Part shown: positions 59,075 to 64,000 of the stretch, piece after piece
How the letters are laid out: each line of letters begins with the position of its first letter
Numbering within the stretch: the stretch's first letter is position 1
Assembly: GCA_903929425.1 (NCBI GenBank)
Contig: CAIYUO010000080.1
Coordinates: 1-64,000 of the forward strand
Direction of reading: 5' to 3'
Length of the DNA: 64,000 nt
Source: an uncultured Bacteroidota bacterium
Lineage (GTDB): Bacteria; Bacteroidota; Bacteroidia; Chitinophagales; Chitinophagaceae
Notes under the pieces: generated by a model
What the model was told of the DNA's origin: nothing
The model's input: the letters and a program-made list of their open reading frames with translations, nothing else
The model's database searches: none
Program-made: the position numbers and the translations under genes

Positions 59075-62000
59075 TTACAAAGCAATTCTAACATTCACCC
59101 CTGCCCTTGTATTGACGATAGGTGGCGATGATGATATGTATGGTGTGGCACGACGTTGATCGAAGAAAAACTTTAAATTTATTTTACTGTTTAAAACATA
59201 GTCCAGTGATGGCTGTAAAGTAATTTCTTTTTGTCCACCTGTTCCGTATGCATTGGTTTGATCTAAACGACTATTACTGTTATAAACATCACGCATTGAC
59301 ATATCAAAACGGAAAGTTAGCTCATTACTTAATTTCGCATTATTTAATCCTGGGATATTAAAAGGTAATTTTAGTCCTTTTTTCTTCCAGCTAGTACCAA
59401 TTACCCATTCCTTACTGTTGTTTTCACTCAATTGATAATCTACTAAGCTTAAGGATAGCATTCTGCTTTTCTTATATTCAAATCTTAATGACCACTGTGT
59501 TTTAGTAGTTACATTAAGCCCTATTAAGGGTTCCATTCTTTCACTTATTGTCACATTTGGAATCAAATAGTATGGAATATAATTTCCACTAATTGGATTT
59601 AAAAAAGTAGGTGTTCCACGTTTTGTGATATCGTCTACAAAATTCAACGAACTCGTAAAGCTATTCATTGAAAGGCTACCATTGTAGCCATTTGAAATGG
59701 TAATATTACTAAAGTATTCTGCCAATGCCGGAATTTTTGAAAGTCCACTGTACATTAATGACCAGTTAGGTTTTGGCATCATGCCTGTGAATGGATTAGA
59801 CCTAATTGAATTATTATGCTCATTAATTAAGGACACTTTTTTAGGATCCTGTCCCGTATAAGCGGCAATAAATGCTGGAATTAATACGTCTTGTGCATAT
59901 CTACCATATCCAAATGCATACCCTTTTGCGTCAATATTGGTACCTAATCTTTGCGAAATAGTAGTTCGATAATTTTGGAACGTTTTAAACTGCAATGAAA
60001 TTTCATTAGGGTTATGGTCCTTAAAAAAAGTATTTAAAGCCATATAACTTATATTAAAACCACCAGCCGATAATGGGTTGGCGTGTGTTCTATAACCATC
60101 TAATGATAAACTTGTGTCCTTATATAATTCTGAATATTCCTTTGAAAAAGTCTTATTAAAACTAATGTCAATCACAAATGCTTTTATGGGTTCTAACATG
60201 ATTCTAGCTGAAAGCTTTTGATCAAATGTTTGCCTAAATAACATATTAAATGCTGGGTCCCTAGTTAAGTTCCCCTTTTTCTCTTGAACATTCAACCAAG
60301 TGGTATCGGGCTGTTTACCAAACATATAATCAATATTTGGCGATAATCCTGTAAATGACTTATCCAAAAATTGAACGCCTGACATATATCCAGGAAGTCG
60401 GCTATTGAAATTTTCTGCATAATCCAAATTTGCAGTTTGCGCCATGGTTACAAATTTTGCAAACGATTTTACAAAATCAGGAACGGTAACTGGTTCATTC
60501 TGTCTTATTAACCTTTTAGCCATTCTCTCTTGTTTTCTTTCAAGCCTCCATTGCTTTAATGCACTGTCTCTTGCTTTTCCTAATTTACCATCCAAGGCCT
60601 CTTGTTTAGTAATTAACACTTTGCTCGTTAATGGATTACTGATATTTTGTTTTCCATTATTGTAACCATCATTGATGGCAGCATTTAAATACTTTGATTT
60701 TTTATAAAAATTATTTAGACCAAATTGAGTTGTAATTTGTTGAGACATGGTATTCTCAATAGTATTTCCAAGTGATTGAGCGATTCTACTAGCCCCCACC
60801 CAGTTATAATTAGTTGAAAAATTATAACTTGAAATAATCCAATCGGTAAGCGGTATTTTATTTAATGGCAAATCGTAACGCATCGTCATCCTTTGGTTGT
60901 ATAAAGTATTACGACCTCCGCCAAATAACATTCTATTGACTGAGTCTCTTTTTATTTGAGTATTGATGGGTCCATCTGGCTCATCAATTCTAGAATTCAT
61001 AGTTGCATTAAAATCCATATTCAATGAACGAGTCAAAGGCCAACGCAAATTAAATAACCTTACCATTGTAAAGTATTTATTATAAGTAGTTTCTACCTTT
61101 TCAGTGGTACCGTCATATGAACTCACAACCCTTGGCGTGAATTCGCCGTATTGCCTATCCAATACGGTTCTAAAACTAATCAGATTGGGCGAAGGATTTA
61201 AATTTAATTCTTTAGCCCAATCAAGCCAAGGTGAAGTATTTTTTAGTAACTTCTTAAATGGCTCTATCGGTTTTGCATTGTGGCTATAGGTATACCCAAT
61301 AGCCCCTCTTTGCTTAACCATTTTATTTTCTTGAATTAATGGACTCGTTTGTGATAATTGAGAATAGGAATAACTAAAATCCAAATTACTCAAACTTACT
61401 AAACTCGTATTTTTTCCTGGCATAAAACGAACATTGGTGAAATTCAATGTTTTAATGGTCGTTTGGTCTGCCGAAGCATTAATCACTGAATCTTTTTTTG
61501 CACCTGACAATGAGTTTATTTTGTCTTGGTATAAAATGTCTTTATCAAATGGATCAAATAAAGGCGTTTCAGTTGATTTATTGATACTTGCAAAAATGGG
61601 TAATGAAAGTCTAGTTTCCTTTGGCAATAATTTACCTGCATCAATATTAGTGGCAATGTCAATTTGAGAAAGGCCCGTTTTGGCACGCTGATTCATATTT
61701 TGCTCAATGGTACCAAAACCAGCTGTTCTATTATTTGCCGAAACTGCAAGTGTTCCCAAATCAGCTAGGCTTAAATCCATCCTACCAATCGCAGCCCATG
61801 ATCCACGCTCATCCATGTCGGACAACCTTAACTCATTAATCCAAACTTCGGCATTCATTTGCAATTGCTGTGAAGTATTTTCAAAGGCTATCATGATACC
61901 CCTAATTTCTCCTAAATTGGGATTTCCCATCACAGCATATCTTTGATTGTTGGCCGATTGAAACTGCGAAAATTTAGTTGTATAGGAGTAATGCTGCTTA

Positions 62001-64000
62001 TCTCTTTCTAATTTCAAATTAATCAAATCCATCAAATTTAAATTCAATTCATTTTGTGAAGGCCACACTAAGTTTGATTCACTACTAGCATATGTTTTTT
62101 GAGGAGTAGTCGTTAAGGGGATCCTTATTTCATAATAGTTGTTTTGGAAATCTTGACCCATTCTGATCACTGCAGTAATAACTCCATTTTCTTTTTGCGT
62201 AATATTATTTTTATTCTCTGCATGTAAAAACATGGATAATTTACCATAGCGTCGAATATCGATATTCATGGTTTTAAATACACCTCTAGCTGATTTTCCT
62301 TTTTCTAAATTTTGTAATTGCACGCTTAATGCTTGTTCATTTTGCAATAAATTAACACCATTATTACTTAATAATTGTACGCGTTCAATACCTGGTGGAA
62401 TTAAATAATTGACAGGTGTTCTACTTGAATTTTCTTCAATACTTACAGCCAAGGTATTAACTGTTGATTTATTATTTGCAGCCAAAGGTGAATAGTTCCC
62501 TGAACTATCTACTTCATACATATATTGTCTCCATTGATTGCGCACCAACCCTAATTTTGCAAAACGCAACGTAATGGAGTCTTCAAATCCCGTTAAATAC
62601 ATTCTTAAAAATCGAATGGACTTAAAGTCCTTGATACCACCCACTGCATTTGAAAAAGACTTTACTGGCACTCTAAATAAATACCAGTTTTCAATACTTT
62701 TACTACCATCTGCTAGCGTTACACTTACTGTTTTGGCATCCGTTACATATTTTGTTGTCCCCACACCCATCCCACTTTTTTGTAAAGGGATTTCATATTC
62801 AAAATAGGATTCAGTTTCATTTAAGGTATTATCTCTATTTAAATCTTCATTATCAGGGAATAAAGTTGCTGCACTACTAAATTGACTGTTTCCCGCTACA
62901 GACGAATTGCCTTGTGGATTGTTAAAATATTTATACCTTCCCAATAACCCAACATTTCCTGCGTCATATTGAGCATCACGATACCATACATAGTTATCTG
63001 CAGATGGATCCTTTGCAAATTGTTGACTAACCACAGGATTGGTGATTTGACTAATTAACGTGCTCCGTTTTAATCGCTCTTCTTCATCATTTAATCCATC
63101 CAATCCTAAGTCTTGAAATTTTCTATCTTCTGCATTATTACTAAATGCATTTGTTACTTGAATAGGATTCACCGGAATTTTTCCCCATATGGAACTATCA
63201 ATTTGCGCTGGAATGGTTGGAGTTGGCATTCCATTTTCATAAAATCGTCGACCATCCCTTAAAATATCCTCACTTACATTTCCAAGATTCAAAACTAAAT
63301 TACCTCTGTTTGCCGGAGATTTTAAAAATGGATCCTGAACCCAAAATTCTACATATTCAATAATACTTGTTTCAAAATCAGTTTGATCTAACGCGCGCAT
63401 AATTCCACCCCACTTATCCATTGGGTTTTTGGCCCTGCCTGTACCATCCAAGTCTTTATAATTGTAATTATAAGGACCCCTATCCTTTGGATAATAAGAT
63501 AAGTCGAAAGTAGGCAATTGAACATCTGTTAAATTGGTTGTTCTATTTGGAAACAATTCATTGGTAAATACCTGTCTTACCCTAGGGTCACTGATTAAGG
63601 ATAAATTACTATTTAAAGGATTATTTGAACTATTTCGATCCTGCAAAGTGGGCTCAATCGTATACCATGCTAATCTAGCTCTATTTTTATTGTAATCTAA
63701 ATTATCAGATAAGTTTCCTTCTCCAAATCTATCCATAGGGGTGGAGGCTAATGTCCATGATGTAAAAGGGAAACGCAAATCAATATCAGTTCGAGTTGCT
63801 TCAAAATCATCTAAATAAACTAAACCACTTCCTCCTTTTCCAATTTGTTGCGCATGACCAGGTTGCAAATAAGCCGCTTCCCCGTTTGCAGTAATATAAG
63901 ATTTAGCTTTTGTTTTATAAAAAGGTAACTTGTTTAACAACCTAGTGACAACAGGCACTTCAGCCTTGTAATTAAAATCAAACCCATACATCGCATTTTT
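59075..64000 (-). CDS. sprA: Cell-surface/T9SS outer-membrane protein SprA, C-terminal part (N-terminus beyond the right edge)
   Basis: More than 1638 aa; ANGEAAYLQPGHAQQIGKGGSGLVYLDDFEATRTDIDLRFPFTSWTLASTP, YVEFWVQDPF, GNLVLNLGNVSEDILRDGR, AEVWINELRLSDMDERGSWAA. The reading frame stays open to the window end. Confidence 0.92.
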   Translation of the reverse strand, partial: KNAMYGFDFNYKAEVPVVTRLLNKLPFYKTKAKSYITANGEAAYLQPGHAQQIGKGGSGLVYLDDFEATRTDIDLRFPFTSWTLASTPMDRFGEGNLSDNLDYNKNRARLAWYTIEPTLQDRNSSNNPLNSNLSLISDPRVRQVFTNELFPNRTTNLTDVQLPTFDLSYYPKDRGPYNYNYKDLDGTGRAKNPMDKWGGIMRALDQTDFETSIIEYVEFWVQDPFLKSPANRGNLVLNLGNVSEDILRDGRRFYENGMPTPTIPAQIDSSIWGKIPVNPIQVTNAFSNNAEDRKFQDLGLDGLNDEEERLKRSTLISQITNPVVSQQFAKDPSADNYVWYRDAQYDAGNVGLLGRYKYFNNPQGNSSVAGNSQFSSAATLFPDNEDLNRDNTLNETESYFEYEIPLQKSGMGVGTTKYVTDAKTVSVTLADGSKSIENWYLFRVPVKSFSNAVGGIKDFKSIRFLRMYLTGFEDSITLRFAKLGLVRNQWRQYMYEVDSSGNYSPLAANNKSTVNTLAVSIEENSSRTPVNYLIPPGIERVQLLSNNGVNLLQNEQALSVQLQNLEKGKSARGVFKTMNIDIRRYGKLSMFLHAENKNNITQKENGVITAVIRMGQDFQNNYYEIRIPLTTTPQKTYASSESNLVWPSQNELNLNLMDLINLKLERDKQHYSYTTKFSQFQSANNQRYAVMGNPNLGEIRGIMIAFENTSQQLQMNAEVWINELRLSDMDERGSWAAIGRMDLSLADLGTLAVSANNRTAGFGTIEQNMNQRAKTGLSQIDIATNIDAGKLLPKETRLSLPIFASINKSTETPLFDPFDKDILYQDKINSLSGAKKDSVINASADQTTIKTLNFTNVRFMPGKNTSLVSLSNLDFSYSYSQLSQTSPLIQENKMVKQRGAIGYTYSHNAKPIEPFKKLLKNTSPWLDWAKELNLNPSPNLISFRTVLDRQYGEFTPRVVSSYDGTTEKVETTYNKYFTMVRLFNLRWPLTRSLNMDFNATMNSRIDEPDGPINTQIKRDSVNRMLFGGGRNTLYNQRMTMRYDLPLNKIPLTDWIISSYNFSTNYNWVGASRIAQSLGNTIENTMSQQITTQFGLNNFYKKSKYLNAAINDGYNNGKQNISNPLTSKVLITKQEALDGKLGKARDSALKQWRLERKQERMAKRLIRQNEPVTVPDFVKSFAKFVTMAQTANLDYAENFNSRLPGYMSGVQFLDKSFTGLSPNIDYMFGKQPDTTWLNVQEKKGNLTRDPAFNMLFRQTFDQKLSARIMLEPIKAFVIDISFNKTFSKEYSELYKDTSLSLDGYRTHANPLSAGGFNISYMALNTFFKDHNPNEISLQFKTFQNYRTTISQRLGTNIDAKGYAFGYGRYAQDVLIPAFIAAYTGQDPKKVSLINEHNNSIRSNPFTGMMPKPNWSLMYSGLSKIPALAEYFSNITISNGYNGSLSMNSFTSSLNFVDDITKRGTPTFLNPISGNYIPYYLIPNVTISERMEPLIGLNVTTKTQWSLRFEYKKSRMLSLSLVDYQLSENNSKEWVIGTSWKKKGLKLPFNIPGLNNAKLSNELTFRFDMSMRDVYNSNSRLDQTNAYGTGGQKEITLQPSLDYVLNSKINLKFFFDQRRATPYISSSPPIVNTRAGVNVRIAL

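Noticed and set aside
59075-64000. SprA as a truncated or degraded gene
   Set aside because: The frame remains open to the window edge; the N-terminus simply lies outside the window.

Overview
The window is 64 kb of AT-rich chromosome from a Bacteroidota bacterium, most likely Chitinophagaceae-like. That placement rests on TAnnTTTG-type -7 promoter motifs, a T9SS sorting domain, SprA, DUF3127, a GSII/GSIII glutamine synthetase pair and a FISUMP-domain protein. Most of it is housekeeping: fusA (cut by the left edge, absent from the ORF track), rpsG, rpsL, ilvE, rdgB, aroE, a ComA-like phosphosulfolactate synthase, yidC, pyrG, proC, an hldD-like epimerase, purL, two glutamine synthetases, accC/accB, efp, sucD, aspS, rarA, uvrA, dnaA, tRNA-Pro, tRNA-Ser, a NatAB-like ABC pair and sprA (cut by the right edge). 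The accessory-looking part is about 41.7-51.5 kb: a FISUMP protein, a 1591-aa repetitive fibre-like surface protein, a divergent sORF/histidine kinase/response regulator unit, a small T9SS CTD protein, a HicAB toxin-antitoxin pair, and a hairpin-rich tRNA-proximal scar. The strongest unexplained signal is non-coding. Three copies of a composite two-hairpin 3'-UTR element follow glnN, accC and efp directly. Two copies share a 16/17-nt linker and an identical CATAAAC heptaloop while their stems differ in sequence but stay fully paired. Other non-coding candidates are a terminator-like leader hairpin before pyrG and three-way-junction-like intergenic palindromes. No CRISPR array, transposase, integrase or complete prophage was seen. 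All calls come from reading the sequence; no database search was run.
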